Numbered from the stretch's first letter, positions 7,894 to 17,923 are shown. The stretch is DNA of 64,000 nt from Limobrevibacterium gyesilva (GCF_025989185.1 NZ_JAPDNT010000004.1:62001-126000), one strand, 5' to 3'. The notes: a model not told the origin generated them from the letters alone. A program made the numbers and translations.

Positions 7894-9840
7894 TCAGAAG
7901 GCCTGGCCGATGCCGATATAGACCTGCAGCGTGTCGGTTTTCGGGCCGCGCACGACGGGCACCGCCACGTCCAGCCGGATCGGCCCGATGGAGGTATAGT
8001 AGCGCGCGCCCACCCCCGCCCCCACCGCGATGTTGCCGCTGAACGGCACGCCGGTGGTGCCGACCTGCCCGGCATCAACGAATGCCACCGCGCCCCAGCT
8101 CTCGCCGAAGCGCTGGCGCAGTTCGATCGTGCCGGTATCGATGCTGGTGCCGCCGGTGGGGCGACCGCTGGGGAATTTCGGCCCCACGGATTGGAACCGG
8201 TAGCCACGCACGGTGCCGCCGCCGCCGGCGTAGAAGCGCTGGTCCGGCGGCACGTCTTCCACCGACGCGCCCTCCATTCCGCCCACCAGCGCGCGCAGCG
8301 CCAGCACGGTGCGTCCCTTGCTGCCGAAGTCGATATAGGTCGAGGCCGAGGCCTGCGCGATCACGAAGGCCGTGGTCCCCGTCGGGCCGAAGCTGGCGAT
8401 GGGGGTCAGCGCGACGCTGGCCTTCACGCCGCCGGTGGGATCGAACGGATTGCGTGTGCTGTCCCACGTCAGCCCGGCCGGCAGTTCCAGCAGCTTGTAG
8501 TCGTTGGTCAGCCCCTCCTGCTTGATGCGCGCGAGTTCGCCGGTGACGCCCAGGCTCGCGGTCAGCTCGCGCGACAGCTTGCGCTGCACGGCGACGCCGC
8601 CGATGGCCGCGGTGCGGTCATAGGCCTGGAGGTATTCGTTCACCCCCAGCATCCGGAAGGTCAGCGACTGGTCGCGCCGCTGCCAGTCGGGAATGGTGAG
8701 CAGCGCCCCCAGGTTGTAGCCGGGCTGACGGGTGGCCGTGCCGCCCAGGCCGGTGGTCTCGGCGCTCAGCGTGAGCTGCTCGGCGTTGCCGAACAGGTTG
8801 CGATGGGTCCAGGACGCGGACAGGCGGCCGCCCTGGTCGGTGGACCAGGCGGCGGACAGGTTCACGGCGCGCAGCTTCCGCTCGGTCACGTCCACGCGCA
8901 CCGGCAGCCGGCCCTGGGCGTCGAGGCTGCCTGCCGTGTCGATGCGCACCGCCGCAAGGGCGGGGGTGTCGGCCAGCTCCTGCCGGGCCGCCTCGATGCG
9001 CGCGGGGTCGTAGCGTTCGCCCGGCTGCAGCGGCAGACGGCGGCGGACATAGGATTCGTTCAGCCGCTGCAGTCCGGAGATGCTGATGTCGCCGAGATCG
9101 ACGCGCGGCCCGGCCTGCACGGGGAAGACGACATCCAGGCTGCCCGTGGCCTCGTCCAGCGTCGCCTGCGGCGGATCGGCGGTTGCAAGCGCGTAGCTGT
9201 CGGCGCGCAAGGCGGCGAGCAGGCGGTCGCGCGCCGCCAGCACGTCGGCGGCGCGGGCCGGGGCGCCCTCCGCCAAGCCGAGGCTGCCGCGCATCCCCGG
9301 CGGCACGTCGCCGGTGAGCGCGATCCGGCGCAGGTGGAACAGCTTGCCCGGCGTGATCGCGACGGCGACCGGCACCTCGGCCTTGTCGGGCATGGCCTCC
9401 AGCGCGTCGGCCAGCCCGGGGTCGTCGAGCGGCCGGCCGGCGATCGTGATGGCGACGCGGCCCTGGTAGTAGCCGAAGCTGTGCAGCACGGTGGCAAGGC
9501 GCCCGGCGTCGCCGCGGGCGCGGGAGAGCAGGGCGAAGGCACCCACCGGCGCGCTCTCGCGCAGCGCGACCAGGGTGGCGGCGTCGCCCAGGGCCGTGTC
9601 CATCTCCGCTTCCCCGGTGGGGGCGATGGTGACGGTGTAGGCGAGCGGATCCGCCGCGCCGCCACGCTGCGGCGCCACGGTGAGCATCGGCACGAGCGCC
9701 AGCAGAAGCCGGATCAACCCGCGCCGGAACCGGGCCAGAGAGGTCGGGAGCGCGATCAAGGTGGCGGGCAAGGTGCCTGCCGGCGCGGCGCGACGCAAAC
9801 GCGGCGGGAGTCCGGAACCAGGCTGCAACAAAGGCTTCAA
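7894..9840 (-). CDS. tamA: Outer-membrane assembly protein TamA (Omp85 family)
   Basis: 648 residues. The arginine-rich leader and hydrophobic stretch RRGLIRLLLALVPML are followed by Ala-rich cleavage-like sequence near AADP, so it is exported; the true start could be a little downstream at a non-ATG codon. Residues about 70-300 look like POTRA domains (for example LFHLRRIALTGDVPPG and ISISGLQRLNESYVRRRL). The C-terminal part is the Omp85 barrel with GGGGTVRGY (the VRGF-like lid motif), GAVAFVDAGQVG and a final strand ending in IGIGQAF with C-terminal Phe. It is in operon with tamB. Confidence 0.93.
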   Translation of the reverse strand: MKPLLQPGSGLPPRLRRAAPAGTLPATLIALPTSLARFRRGLIRLLLALVPMLTVAPQRGGAADPLAYTVTIAPTGEAEMDTALGDAATLVALRESAPVGAFALLSRARGDAGRLATVLHSFGYYQGRVAITIAGRPLDDPGLADALEAMPDKAEVPVAVAITPGKLFHLRRIALTGDVPPGMRGSLGLAEGAPARAADVLAARDRLLAALRADSYALATADPPQATLDEATGSLDVVFPVQAGPRVDLGDISISGLQRLNESYVRRRLPLQPGERYDPARIEAARQELADTPALAAVRIDTAGSLDAQGRLPVRVDVTERKLRAVNLSAAWSTDQGGRLSASWTHRNLFGNAEQLTLSAETTGLGGTATRQPGYNLGALLTIPDWQRRDQSLTFRMLGVNEYLQAYDRTAAIGGVAVQRKLSRELTASLGVTGELARIKQEGLTNDYKLLELPAGLTWDSTRNPFDPTGGVKASVALTPIASFGPTGTTAFVIAQASASTYIDFGSKGRTVLALRALVGGMEGASVEDVPPDQRFYAGGGGTVRGYRFQSVGPKFPSGRPTGGTSIDTGTIELRQRFGESWGAVAFVDAGQVGTTGVPFSGNIAVGAGVGARYYTSIGPIRLDVAVPVVRGPKTDTLQVYIGIGQAF

Positions 9841-9899
9841 GCAAAGATCATCGCCGGGTCATTGTCCGCCATCGCGGCCGGGAGTATGCGACGGGCGAC

Positions 9900-10871
9900 A
9901 TGCAAGCAGCACCCAGCCGGCTGACGCCAAAGCGGATTCCCTTGCTGCGCAACACGCAGCAGGGCGGCGACGACGGCTCCTGGGGCGCCATCGTCCCGTC
10001 GCGCGGCCATGTGCTGCGGCGGCTGCGCGTATTCCGCCGCGGCATTGCCGTGCTGCTCTGGACCATTATCGCCGTGCCGCTGCAGGCGGTGCTGATCGCC
10101 CTGCCGGGCCGCGCCAAGGTGGTCTTCGCGCGCAGCTACTGGGCGGTGATGTGCTGGCTGATCGGGATGCGCGTGCGCGTGATCGGCGCGCCGGCGCACC
10201 GGACGGCGGATGGAAGGCCAGTCGTGTTCGTCTCCAACCACTCCTCCTGGCTCGATATCCTGGTGCTGGGCGGCCGGCTCGATGCCTGCTTCATCGCCAA
10301 GGAGGAGGTGGCGCGCTGGCCGCTGATCGGCACCATCGCGAAGCTGGGCCGCACCGTCTATGTCCGCCGCGCCCGTACCAGCACGGGGCGCGAGCGCGAC
10401 GAGATGCGCGCCCGGCTGGCCGGCGGCGACAACCTGATCCTGTTCCCCGAGGGCACCACCTCGGACGGGTCGCGGGTGCTGCCGTTCCGCTCCGCCTTCC
10501 TGTCGGTGGCCGAGCTGCCGGCGACCGCGGACGGCAAGCCGCCGCTCGTGCAGCCGGTGTCGGTGGTCTATGACCGGCTGGCAGGGCTGCCCACGGGCCG
10601 GGCCAGCCGCCCGCTGTTCGCGTGGTACGGCGACATGGACATCGGCTCGCATTTCTGGCGGCTGGCGCAGCATCGCGGGCTGCGCGCCACCGTGCTGCTG
10701 CACACGCCGCTGGACCCGGCGGCGTTCCCCAGCCGCAAGGCGCTGGCGCAGGCGACCTTCACGGCGGTGGCGGACGGGGCGTCGACGATGCGCCAGAACC
10801 GGCCGGCGAGCCCGATCACGGTGGCGGCCGGGGGTGCGGCCGCGCCCGAGACGGCGCCGGCCTATGCGTGA
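9900..10871 (+). CDS. plsC: 1-acyl-sn-glycerol-3-phosphate acyltransferase
   Basis: 323 residues of the PlsC/LPLAT family, which adds the second acyl chain to lysophosphatidic acid on the inner membrane. Visible are a membrane segment around 47-70 (GIAVLLWTIIAVPLQAVLIA), catalytic block I NHSSWLDI (113-120, the H-x4-D motif) and block III FPEGTTSDG (182-190), followed by VLPFRSAFL. The roughly 70-residue C-terminal extension has no recognised motif. The gene is divergent from tamA with about 60 nt between starts, so both promoters share a short region. Another ornithine or lipid acyltransferase of the same family cannot be excluded. Confidence 0.9.
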   Translation: MQAAPSRLTPKRIPLLRNTQQGGDDGSWGAIVPSRGHVLRRLRVFRRGIAVLLWTIIAVPLQAVLIALPGRAKVVFARSYWAVMCWLIGMRVRVIGAPAHRTADGRPVVFVSNHSSWLDILVLGGRLDACFIAKEEVARWPLIGTIAKLGRTVYVRRARTSTGRERDEMRARLAGGDNLILFPEGTTSDGSRVLPFRSAFLSVAELPATADGKPPLVQPVSVVYDRLAGLPTGRASRPLFAWYGDMDIGSHFWRLAQHRGLRATVLLHTPLDPAAFPSRKALAQATFTAVADGASTMRQNRPASPITVAAGGAAAPETAPAYA

Positions 10872-10930
10872 TTCGGGGGTGGCATGACCCGCGATCTGGT
10901 AACGATTTTGCGGCGCAATGCCGGCGGTGC

Positions 10931-10960
10931 TTGACACGCCCACCGCGCTTGCTGCGACAC
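10931..10960 (+). promoter_or_regulatory. Possible promoter of the miaB operon
   Basis: A consensus-like -35 hexamer TTGACA (10931-10936) lies in the plsC-miaB gap; the -10 candidate (GCGACA or CGACAC, 17-18 bp downstream) is weak, as is common in alphaproteobacteria. A tiny ten-codon open frame (10970-11002, [10 protein letters not shown]) and a GCCGGA-TTGG-TCCGGC stem lie between it and miaB. Only the -35 element is persuasive. Confidence 0.3.
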
Positions 10961-11078
10961 TCCACCGGTATGAAGGAGGCTGTTACGCGCCCTTGCGCTT
11001 GACCTGCCAGCAGCGGACGACGATTTCTCCCCTCTTTCCGGCCGGATTGGTCCGGCGGGATGGAGTGGAGCCTTGCCG

Positions 11079-12485
11079 ATGACCCGGTCCGCCGGCGAAC
11101 AGCCCGCACAGACCAGCGCCGTGACCCGCCAGCCCCCGACCAGGCAGCTGCACGTGATCACCTGGGGCTGCCAGATGAACGTGTACGACAGCGGCCGGAT
11201 GGCCGACGTGCTGGCGCCGCTGGGCTATGCGCCGACCCCGGTGCCCGAGGGCGCCGACATGGTCATCCTCAATACCTGCCATATCCGCGACCGCGCGGCG
11301 GAGAAGGTGTTCTCCGAGCTTGGGCGGCTGCGGCTGCTGAAGCAGGCGCGCGAGGCCGCGGGCGGGCGCATGATCCTGGCCGTGGCCGGCTGCGTCGCCC
11401 AGGCCGAGGGCGCGGAGATCCTGGCCCGCGCCCCTTATGTGGACATCGTGCTGGGGCCGCAGACCTATCACCGCCTGCCGGAGATGGTGGCGCGCGCCAG
11501 CCGCGCCGCCGGCGCGGTGATCGAGACCGACTTCCCGGCCGAGGACAAGTTCGATCACCTGCCCGATGCCGCCGCCCCGCAGGGACTTACCGCGTTCCTG
11601 ACCATCCAGGAGGGCTGCGACAAGTTCTGCAGCTTCTGCGTGGTGCCCTATACCCGCGGCGCCGAGGCGAGCCGGCCCGCCGCCGCGGTGCTGGCCGAGG
11701 CGCGCCGGCTGGTGGCGCAGGGTGCGCGCGAGATCACGCTGCTCGGCCAGAACGTGAACGCCTGGCACGGCGCCGGCCCGGACGGGCAGCCGGCGACGCT
11801 GGGCCGGCTGGTTCGCTGGCTGGCCGAGATCCCTGGGCTGTCGCGCATCCGCTACACCACCTCGCACCCGCGCGACATGGATGATGAGCTGATCGCGGCG
11901 CATGCCGAGGTGCCGGCGCTGATGCCGTTCCTGCATCTGCCGGTGCAGTCGGGCTCGGACCGCATGCTGGCGGCGATGAACCGGCGCCACACCGCCGACG
12001 CGTACCGGGAGATCATCGGCCAGCTGCGCGCCGCCCGCCCGGACATCGCCCTGTCGTCGGACTTCATCGTCGGCCATCCCGGCGAGACCGAGGCGGATTT
12101 CGAGGCGACGATGCAGCTGATCCGCGACATCGGCTTCGCCCAGGCGTTCAGCTTCAAGTATTCGCCGCGCCCAGGCACGCCGGCCGCCGGCGCGCCGAAC
12201 CAGGTGCCGGAAGCGGAGAAGGATCGCCGGTTGCAGGCGCTGCAGGCGTTGCTGCGCGAGCAGCAGGCCGCGTTCAACGCCGCCTGCGCCGGCCTGACCA
12301 TCCCGGTGCTGTTCACCGGCCCCGGCCGCCATCCCGGCCAGATCGCGGGTCGCTCGCCCTGGCTGCAGCCGGTACACGTCACCGGCCCCGCGGAGCTGAT
12401 CGGCACCGAAGTCCAGGTGACGATTGCCAGTGCCCACACCAATTCATTGAGTGGAACCCTCAACCAGGAGAGAGCCTGCGCTTGA
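11079..12485 (+). CDS. miaB: tRNA-2-methylthio-N6-dimethylallyladenosine synthase MiaB
   Basis: 468 residues. This radical-SAM methylthiotransferase modifies A37 of tRNAs reading UNN codons. The N-terminal UPF0004 domain has three auxiliary-cluster cysteines (WGCQMN C31, NTCHIR C67, AGCVAQ C105); the radical-SAM CxxxCxxC is CDKFCSFC (C180, C184, C187); a TRAM domain ends the protein. The ATG at 11079 was preferred to an in-frame TTG at 11073 because GGAG lies 8 nt upstream. The stop overlaps the TTG start of the PhoH-like gene. The order miaB-phoH-ybeY-CBS protein is a conserved RNA-maturation operon. Confidence 0.97.
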   Translation: MTRSAGEQPAQTSAVTRQPPTRQLHVITWGCQMNVYDSGRMADVLAPLGYAPTPVPEGADMVILNTCHIRDRAAEKVFSELGRLRLLKQAREAAGGRMILAVAGCVAQAEGAEILARAPYVDIVLGPQTYHRLPEMVARASRAAGAVIETDFPAEDKFDHLPDAAAPQGLTAFLTIQEGCDKFCSFCVVPYTRGAEASRPAAAVLAEARRLVAQGAREITLLGQNVNAWHGAGPDGQPATLGRLVRWLAEIPGLSRIRYTTSHPRDMDDELIAAHAEVPALMPFLHLPVQSGSDRMLAAMNRRHTADAYREIIGQLRAARPDIALSSDFIVGHPGETEADFEATMQLIRDIGFAQAFSFKYSPRPGTPAAGAPNQVPEAEKDRRLQALQALLREQQAAFNAACAGLTIPVLFTGPGRHPGQIAGRSPWLQPVHVTGPAELIGTEVQVTIASAHTNSLSGTLNQERACA

Positions 12486-13555
12486 CCCACATCGCAGCGG
12501 CCCCCGGGGTCGCTTCTCCGGCTGACCGCACTGCTTCCGCCGCTCCGGCCGGCAAGGCCGCGACCCTGCATTTCCCGGACAACGCGCTGCTGTCCCTGCT
12601 GCTGGGCGATCACGACCGCCATCTGGTTCGGATCGAACAGGGGCTGGGCGTGCGCGTGTCGTGCCGGGGCAACCGGATGGCCATCGCCGGCGACCCGGCG
12701 CGAGTCGAGGCCGCGCAGTCGGCGCTGACCGGGCTGTACCGGCGGCTGGAGCGCGGCGAGGGCGTGAGCACGAGCGACGTCGACGCCGCGATCCGGCTCA
12801 GCGAGATCGACGATCCCCGCCTGCCGCTGTCCGACCTGCCGGCGATCCGCACCCGCCGCGGCGCGGTCGGCCCGCGCAGCCCGGGCCAGGCCACTTACAT
12901 GGACATGCTGAGCCGCAACGAGATGGTGTTCGGCATCGGCCCCGCCGGCACCGGCAAGACCTATCTCGCCGTTGCCCAGGCCGTGGCCATGCTGCAGGCC
13001 GGCCGGGTGGACCGGATCGTGCTCTCGCGCCCGGCGGTGGAGGCCGGCGAGCGCCTGGGCTTCCTGCCCGGCGACCTGAAGGACAAGGTCGATCCCTATC
13101 TGCGCCCGCTGTATGACGCGCTGCACGACATGATGCCGGGCGAGCAGGTGGTGCGCCGCATGGGCACCGGCGAGATCGAGGTCGCGCCGCTGGCGTTCAT
13201 GCGCGGCCGTACGCTGGCGCATTCGTTCGTCATCCTCGACGAGGCGCAGAACACGACCGCGGTGCAGATGAAGATGTTCCTGACCCGCATGGGCGAGGGG
13301 ACGCGCATGGTGATCACCGGCGACCTGTCGCAGATCGACCTGCCCGCCGGCACCCGTTCCGGCGTGCGCGACGCGCTGGACACGCTGGAGGGCGTGCCCG
13401 GGATCGGCGTGTGCCGGTTCGACAAGCGCGATGTGGTGCGCCATCCGCTGGTGGCGCGCATCGTCGACGCCTACGAGCAGCGCGCCGCCGCCGAGCAGGA
13501 GACCAGCGCCCGCCGCGCCCGCGAGGGCCGTGGCCCGGAGGCGTCTGGCACGTAG
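12482..13555 (+). CDS. ybeZ: PhoH-like ATPase (YbeZ)
   Basis: 357 residues of the PhoH family. An N-terminal KH-like segment (about 30-95, with [17 protein letters not shown]) precedes the P-loop domain with Walker A GPAGTGKT (153-160) and Walker B VILDEAQN. YbeZ proteins are RNA-associated ATPases thought to work with YbeY in rRNA maturation. The start is TTG at 12482, overlapping the miaB stop, with an AGGAG site about 11 nt upstream. The next gene, ybeY, begins directly after its stop codon. The C-terminal tail (about 330-357) is charged and probably disordered. Confidence 0.93.
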   Translation: MTHIAAAPGVASPADRTASAAPAGKAATLHFPDNALLSLLLGDHDRHLVRIEQGLGVRVSCRGNRMAIAGDPARVEAAQSALTGLYRRLERGEGVSTSDVDAAIRLSEIDDPRLPLSDLPAIRTRRGAVGPRSPGQATYMDMLSRNEMVFGIGPAGTGKTYLAVAQAVAMLQAGRVDRIVLSRPAVEAGERLGFLPGDLKDKVDPYLRPLYDALHDMMPGEQVVRRMGTGEIEVAPLAFMRGRTLAHSFVILDEAQNTTAVQMKMFLTRMGEGTRMVITGDLSQIDLPAGTRSGVRDALDTLEGVPGIGVCRFDKRDVVRHPLVARIVDAYEQRAAAEQETSARRAREGRGPEASGT

Positions 13556-14026
13556 ATGGATCCCGGCATCAGTAGGGGCCCCGCCGCGGCGGGGGTCCAG
13601 GTCATCGTCGCCGATCCGGCATGGCGCCGCGTGGTGCGTAATCCCGAATTGGTGGTCAGCCGGGCCGCTTCCGCGGCCCAGGGCAGCAGCGGCGGACCGG
13701 TCACGGTGGTGCTGTCGTCCGACACCGCGGTGAAGCGGCTGAATGCGCGCCACCGCGACCGCAACAAGCCCACCAACGTGCTGACCTTCGATCCCGCCGC
13801 CGCGGGCCTGCCCGGCGAGATCGTGCTCGCCCTGGCCACCGTCCGGCGCGAGGCGCAGGAGGCCGGGCGCCGGCCCGCCCATCACCTCGCGCATCTGGTG
13901 GTGCACGGCGCACTGCATTTGCAGGGCCACGACCACCACCATGCCGGCGAGGCGCGGCGGATGGAGATGGCGGAGGCGCGCATCCTCGGCCGGCTGGGCC
14001 TGCCCAACCCGTGGAAGCGGGGATGA
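13556..14026 (+). CDS. ybeY: Endoribonuclease YbeY
   Basis: 156 residues of the UPF0054 family, zinc-dependent endoribonuclease in 16S rRNA 3' maturation and ribosome quality control. The metal-binding motif HxxxHxxxxxH is [11 protein letters not shown] (H117, H121, H127); the preceding NVLTFDP and GEIVLA segments are also typical. Its ATG follows the PhoH-like stop immediately, and its own stop overlaps the ATG of the CBS gene (ATGA, 14023-14026), so the four genes from miaB are co-translated. Length and motif are normal for the family. Confidence 0.95.
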   Translation: MDPGISRGPAAAGVQVIVADPAWRRVVRNPELVVSRAASAAQGSSGGPVTVVLSSDTAVKRLNARHRDRNKPTNVLTFDPAAAGLPGEIVLALATVRREAQEAGRRPAHHLAHLVVHGALHLQGHDHHHAGEARRMEMAEARILGRLGLPNPWKRG

Positions 14027-14907
14027 GCGGCGTGACCCGTGCCGGCCTGCTGACCCGGCTGCGCGGCCGGCTGTGGCGTCGCAGCATCGAGCACAGCGTG
14101 CGCGATTCCATCGCCGAACTGGTGCAGGAGGCCGCCGATGCGACCCCTATCCCCGGCCAGGCGCCCGAGCTGGACCGCCAGGAACGCGCGCTGATCGCCA
14201 ATGTCCTGCGGCTGCGCGGCACCACCGCCGACGACGTGATGGTGCCGCGCGCGGATATCGTGGCCATGCGCGTGGACGCGACGCTGGACGAGGCGGTGGC
14301 GCAGTTCCGGCGCGAGGGCCATTCGCGCCTGCCGGTGTTCCGCGAGCAGCTCGACGACATCGTCGGCATGGTCCATCTGAAGGACGTGTTCGCCTATGTC
14401 GGCCGGCCCGAAGAGTTCAAGCTCGAGGCCATCCTGCGCCGGCCGCTGTTCGTCGCCCCGCAGATCCCGGTGCTCGATCTGCTGCTGCAGATGCGCCAGG
14501 CGCGCATGCATCTGGCGCTGGTGGTGGACGAGTATGGCGGCATCGACGGCCTGGTGACGATCGAGGATCTGGTGGAGACCATCACCGGCGACATCGCCGA
14601 CGAGCATGACGAGGTGCCGGGCCCGATGGTCACCGAGCGCGGCGACGGCTCGCTGGACATCGATGGTCGCCTGCCGGTCGAGGCGTTCGAGGCGCGGATG
14701 GGCCCGATCCTGTCCGAGGCCGAACGCGACGCCGACATCGACACGGTCGGCGGGCTTGTGTTCACGCTGGCTGGACGGGTGCCGGCGCGCGGCGAGGTGA
14801 TCGGGCATCCGTCGGGCATCGAGTTCCGGGTGCTCGACGCCGATGCAAGGCGTATCCGCCGGTTGCGCGTGCGCCGGACGCCGGCGCAGCAGGCGGCTGC
14901 CGAATAG
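14023..14907 (+). CDS. CBS-domain protein, CorC/HlyC type without membrane domain
   Basis: 294 residues. A CBS pair (about 60-190: [19 protein letters not shown] and [19 protein letters not shown]) is followed by a CorC_HlyC (transporter-associated) domain (about 205-285). There is no DUF21 membrane domain, so this is the short soluble CorC form, proposed to assist divalent-cation efflux or ion homeostasis; direct biochemical evidence for the short forms is limited. The ATG at 14023 (ATGA overlap with ybeY) was preferred to a GTG at 14011. The usual next gene in this operon, lnt, is absent here. Confidence 0.88.
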   Translation: MSGVTRAGLLTRLRGRLWRRSIEHSVRDSIAELVQEAADATPIPGQAPELDRQERALIANVLRLRGTTADDVMVPRADIVAMRVDATLDEAVAQFRREGHSRLPVFREQLDDIVGMVHLKDVFAYVGRPEEFKLEAILRRPLFVAPQIPVLDLLLQMRQARMHLALVVDEYGGIDGLVTIEDLVETITGDIADEHDEVPGPMVTERGDGSLDIDGRLPVEAFEARMGPILSEAERDADIDTVGGLVFTLAGRVPARGEVIGHPSGIEFRVLDADARRIRRLRVRRTPAQQAAAE

Positions 14908-15216
14908 AGCCGGATTCGGGGTGACGGCAGGGCGGGGGCAAGAAACTGAAAGGAACTACCGGCTTCTTTATTGCGATTTCGCGACGTTGCTTTAATGCGT
15001 ACGGTGCCATGCCCGGCAGTAATTCTTCGTCAAGTAAGCGCAAAGATCTTGGCGGGCCGGTTTTCTTAACAAAAAACTGAAACTTCGGCGCGCAGGATGG
15101 TCTTTGTCCTTTGAAACCGAGCCGAGACGGATGTCAGTAGCAAGCCGGTGGTCCGACCCCCTTTCCGCGTCGCCGACCGGTCGTGATGGCTGGCTGCGTG
15201 ACGCCGGGAATGGCCC
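14908..15216 (+). promoter_or_regulatory. AT-richer intergenic region with possible EcfG-type promoter
   Basis: This 309-bp gap between the ybeY operon and the sensor/EAL pair has no open frame of note and is richer in A/T than its surroundings, as expected of a control region. GGAAC (14952-14956) is followed after 17 bp by CGATTT (14974-14979), close to the alphaproteobacterial EcfG general-stress pattern GGAAC-N16/17-CGTT (one mismatch in the second element). This is suggestive only. Confidence 0.3.
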
Positions 15217-16077
15217 GTGAGCATTGCCGCGTCCGCGACCCTGCTGAACCTGGCGGCCAGCCTGATCATCGGCGTGCTGCTGGCGGTGCAGAACAGGCGC
15301 CTGCGGCGGGACCTGCAGGCCGGCGACGCGCCGCTGCCGGGGGCGCAGGAGGCCGAGCAGGCCGCGCTGCGGCGGATGCGCATCGCCGCGCACGACCTGC
15401 GTTCCATCGGCATGACGCTGCATGGCAATGCCGGTCATCTGGCGGCAAACGGCCTGCCGCACGCCGCGGGCATCGCGACGGCCGCCACCGACGTGTTCGA
15501 GATGGCGGACGACCTGCACGAGTACACCATGCAGGCCGGTTCCACCCGCGTGCTGCACGACGAGGAGATCCATCTCGGCGTCGCCATCGACGAGGCGGTG
15601 ACGAATGTCGGCACCGGGATCGGGCCGGGTCGGCGGCAATGGCGCATCGCGCCCGATGTGCGGGCCACGCGGCTGAGCGCCGATCGCCGCGCGCTGCGGC
15701 ACGTGCTGCGGCGGGCGCTGACGGTGGCCGTGCGCAATACCGGCCATGACGACAGCATCGACATCAGCCTCCGCCCGACGACCGACGGGGTTGCCGTGGT
15801 GATCGAGGACGGGTTCCGTGCGCCGCGGCCGCCGGCCGCCGCTGCCGGGCCGGTCCCGACCCATGACAGCCGGGGGATCGGCCTGCGGCTCACTTTGGTC
15901 CGGGCGCTGATGGAGGCGCATGGCGGCGGCGTGGAGACGGCGGCAGCCGAGGAGGCGGGCACCTATATCAGCCTGGCGTTCCCCCGCGCCCGGGTGCTGG
16001 AGGCGCCGATCGACCATCAGCATGCCTCGCGGCCGACGCCGGCTCGCTTGCGGGCCATCACCGCCACCGCGGCCTGA
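15217..16077 (+). CDS. Membrane-anchored histidine-kinase-like protein, degenerate ATP site
   Basis: 286 residues. A single N-terminal membrane segment (about 5-24) is followed by a dimerisation helix with H-box-like AHDLRSIG (H59) and an HATPase_c-like domain with SRGIGLRLTLVRALMEAHGG (G2 region) near the C-terminus. The N-box (LRHVLRRALTVAVRN) lacks the Asn that coordinates Mg-ATP in active kinases, and the G1 region is reduced to EDGF. It may be a pseudokinase or phosphatase rather than an autokinase. It starts with GTG. The EAL gene begins 1 nt after its stop, so the two form a two-gene signalling operon. No response regulator is nearby. Confidence 0.72.
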   Translation: MSIAASATLLNLAASLIIGVLLAVQNRRLRRDLQAGDAPLPGAQEAEQAALRRMRIAAHDLRSIGMTLHGNAGHLAANGLPHAAGIATAATDVFEMADDLHEYTMQAGSTRVLHDEEIHLGVAIDEAVTNVGTGIGPGRRQWRIAPDVRATRLSADRRALRHVLRRALTVAVRNTGHDDSIDISLRPTTDGVAVVIEDGFRAPRPPAAAAGPVPTHDSRGIGLRLTLVRALMEAHGGGVETAAAEEAGTYISLAFPRARVLEAPIDHQHASRPTPARLRAITATAA

Positions 16078-16078
16078 C

Positions 16079-17038
16079 ATGCAGGAAGGCGATGCCGATG
16101 GCACGGACTTGTTCCCGGCGGCGCCGGACGACCGCAACGGTCTTGTGGCCGTCCGGACGGTGCAGCGCTATCTTTCGCCCCGGTCGCAACAAGTGGTCGT
16201 GCCCACATTGTCCGATGTGCCGCCGCAAGAGCTTTCGCCCACCGCCCTGTGCGACGATCTGCGGCGGGCGCTGAAGGCCGCCGACCAGCTCAGCCTCGTC
16301 TATCAGCCGCGGATCGACCTGCGAACCGGGCGTTGCATCGCCGCCGAGGCGTTGCTGCGTTGGCGCCACCCCGTGCTCGGGCCGATGAACCCCGGCCAGT
16401 TCATCCCGGTGGTGGAGCGTGATCCGCTGATCGGCCAGCTTACCGACTGGGTGCTGGACAGCGCCATGACCTTCGCGGCCCGGCTTGCGGCCGATGGCCA
16501 TCCCGTGCGGATTTCCGCCAATGTCTCGCCCACCAACCTGACCGTGGGCTATTTCGTCGGCCGCCTCGTGGAGTTGCTGCGCGCCCATAGCCTGGGCGCC
16601 GAATCGCTGGAGCTGGAGTTCACGGAAGGGGCGCTGATCGGCGACGACCGGCGCACGCGCCAGCAGCTCAACCAGATCCGCCGCATCGGCATCAGCGTCG
16701 CCATCGACGATTTCGGCGCGGGCTTCAGCAATCTCGGCTATTTGAAGGACATTCCGGCCGACGTCATCAAGATCGACCGCTCGCTGGTCAGCGGCATCGA
16801 CGCCGACCACGCCAGCGGCGTCATCGTCCGCTGGCTGATCGGGCTGGCGCACGAGCTGGGCCTGCGTGTCGTCGCCGAGGGGATCGAGACCGAGGCCGTT
16901 CTCGGCCAGCTCACGGAATGGCACTGCGATGAGGCGCAGGGGTATCTCGTCGGCCGGCCGATGCCGGCCGCCGACCTGCTCGCCCGGATCGAGGCGCCGC
17001 CGGCGCCGTCTGCGGCTGCGGACGAGCCCCTGGACTGA
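16079..17038 (+). CDS. EAL-domain cyclic-di-GMP phosphodiesterase
   Basis: 319 residues. About 60 N-terminal residues of no known type precede a stand-alone EAL domain (about 68-305) that hydrolyses c-di-GMP. Expected motifs are present: AEALLRW (the EAL signature), SANVSP, LEFTEG, DDFGAGFSNL (loop 6), IKIDRSLV and AEGIET, ending in QGYLVGRPMP. The metal and catalytic residues appear intact, so the enzyme is probably active. There is no GGDEF, REC or PAS domain; control probably comes from the membrane kinase-like protein encoded just upstream (1-nt gap). Confidence 0.92.
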   Translation: MQEGDADGTDLFPAAPDDRNGLVAVRTVQRYLSPRSQQVVVPTLSDVPPQELSPTALCDDLRRALKAADQLSLVYQPRIDLRTGRCIAAEALLRWRHPVLGPMNPGQFIPVVERDPLIGQLTDWVLDSAMTFAARLAADGHPVRISANVSPTNLTVGYFVGRLVELLRAHSLGAESLELEFTEGALIGDDRRTRQQLNQIRRIGISVAIDDFGAGFSNLGYLKDIPADVIKIDRSLVSGIDADHASGVIVRWLIGLAHELGLRVVAEGIETEAVLGQLTEWHCDEAQGYLVGRPMPAADLLARIEAPPAPSAAADEPLD

Positions 17039-17050
17039 GCGCGGCGGGGT

Positions 17051-17923
17051 TCAGCCCTCGGGCTGGATCACCACGGACAGCGTGCCGATCTTCTCGATGC
17101 TGGCCGCGACGGTGTCGCCCACCGACAGGAAGGTCTGCTTCGGCGCGCCGACGCCCGCGGGCGTGCCTGTCAGGATCACGTCGCCGGGGTCCAGCGTCAT
17201 GATGCGCGAGGCGGTCGCGATCTGCTCGGCGACCGAGAAGATCATGCCCGAGCTGCGCGCGTCCTGTTTCGTCACCCCGTTCACCGAGAGCGTCAGGCCG
17301 AGATCCTGCGGGTCGCCGATCGCCGCGGCCGGCACCAGGCGCGGGCCCATGGGGCAGCAGGTGTCGTGCGCTTTCCCGGCCACCCAGTCGAGCTTGTAGA
17401 AGGTCTCCGGCGCACGGTTGAAGTCGCGGGCGGAAAAGTCGATCGCCACGGTGTAGGCGGCGACATGCGCGAGCGCGTCGGCCACGCTGACGTTGCGCGC
17501 GCGGGTGCCGATCACGGCAGCGAGCTCGATCTCCCAGTCCATCGCCTGGGTGCCGATCGGCTTGCGCACGGTGGCGCCCGGGCCGACCACTGCGTTGCGT
17601 GGCGGCTTGAAGAAGAAGAACAGGCGCTGCGCCTCCTTGCGCAGGTCGGTGACGCCCATTTCCGCGCAGTGGTCGTAGTAGTTGGCGCCGGCGCACAAAA
17701 TCTTGCCGGGATACTGTAGCGGCGCCAGCACCGGCAGCCCGGCCGGCAGCGGCGCGGCGGCCAGGCGCGCCTGTGCCAGATGTGCCGACCAGCGCGGCCA
17801 GTCCGCGAACAGCGCGGCCACGTCGCCCGGCGCGCCGAGATCGGCAAGACGGTAGATCTGCCCGTCACGTTCCAGGCAGCCCACGGGCAGGCCGTCCTGG
17901 CGGACGGTGACGAGCGAGAACAT
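17051..17923 (-). CDS. Fumarylacetoacetate hydrolase (FAH) family protein
   Basis: 290 residues. A short N-terminal domain precedes the FAH fold, with KILCAGANYYDHCAEMG (about 85-101), the metal-ligand region DWEIELAAVIG (about 141-151) and the C-terminal LDPGDVILTGTPAGVG. The family includes hydrolases and decarboxylases of 2-oxo acids, oxaloacetate decarboxylases and sugar-acid lyases, so the substrate is open. It stands alone on the minus strand, convergent with the EAL gene. Enolase-superfamily enzymes elsewhere in the window would fit a sugar-acid or aromatic-acid pathway, but they are not adjacent. Confidence 0.88.
   Translation of the reverse strand: MFSLVTVRQDGLPVGCLERDGQIYRLADLGAPGDVAALFADWPRWSAHLAQARLAAAPLPAGLPVLAPLQYPGKILCAGANYYDHCAEMGVTDLRKEAQRLFFFFKPPRNAVVGPGATVRKPIGTQAMDWEIELAAVIGTRARNVSVADALAHVAAYTVAIDFSARDFNRAPETFYKLDWVAGKAHDTCCPMGPRLVPAAAIGDPQDLGLTLSVNGVTKQDARSSGMIFSVAEQIATASRIMTLDPGDVILTGTPAGVGAPKQTFLSVGDTVAASIEKIGTLSVVIQPEG

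Noticed and set aside
10970-11002. Ten-codon leader peptide before miaB ([10 protein letters not shown])
   Set aside because: No run of regulatory codons and no clear attenuator; the neighbouring stem is short. Not supported as a feature.
11852-13942. Long minus-strand frame across miaB, phoH-like and ybeY
   Set aside because: It crosses three well-conserved plus-strand genes and has no recognisable domain; a shadow of biased third-position GC.
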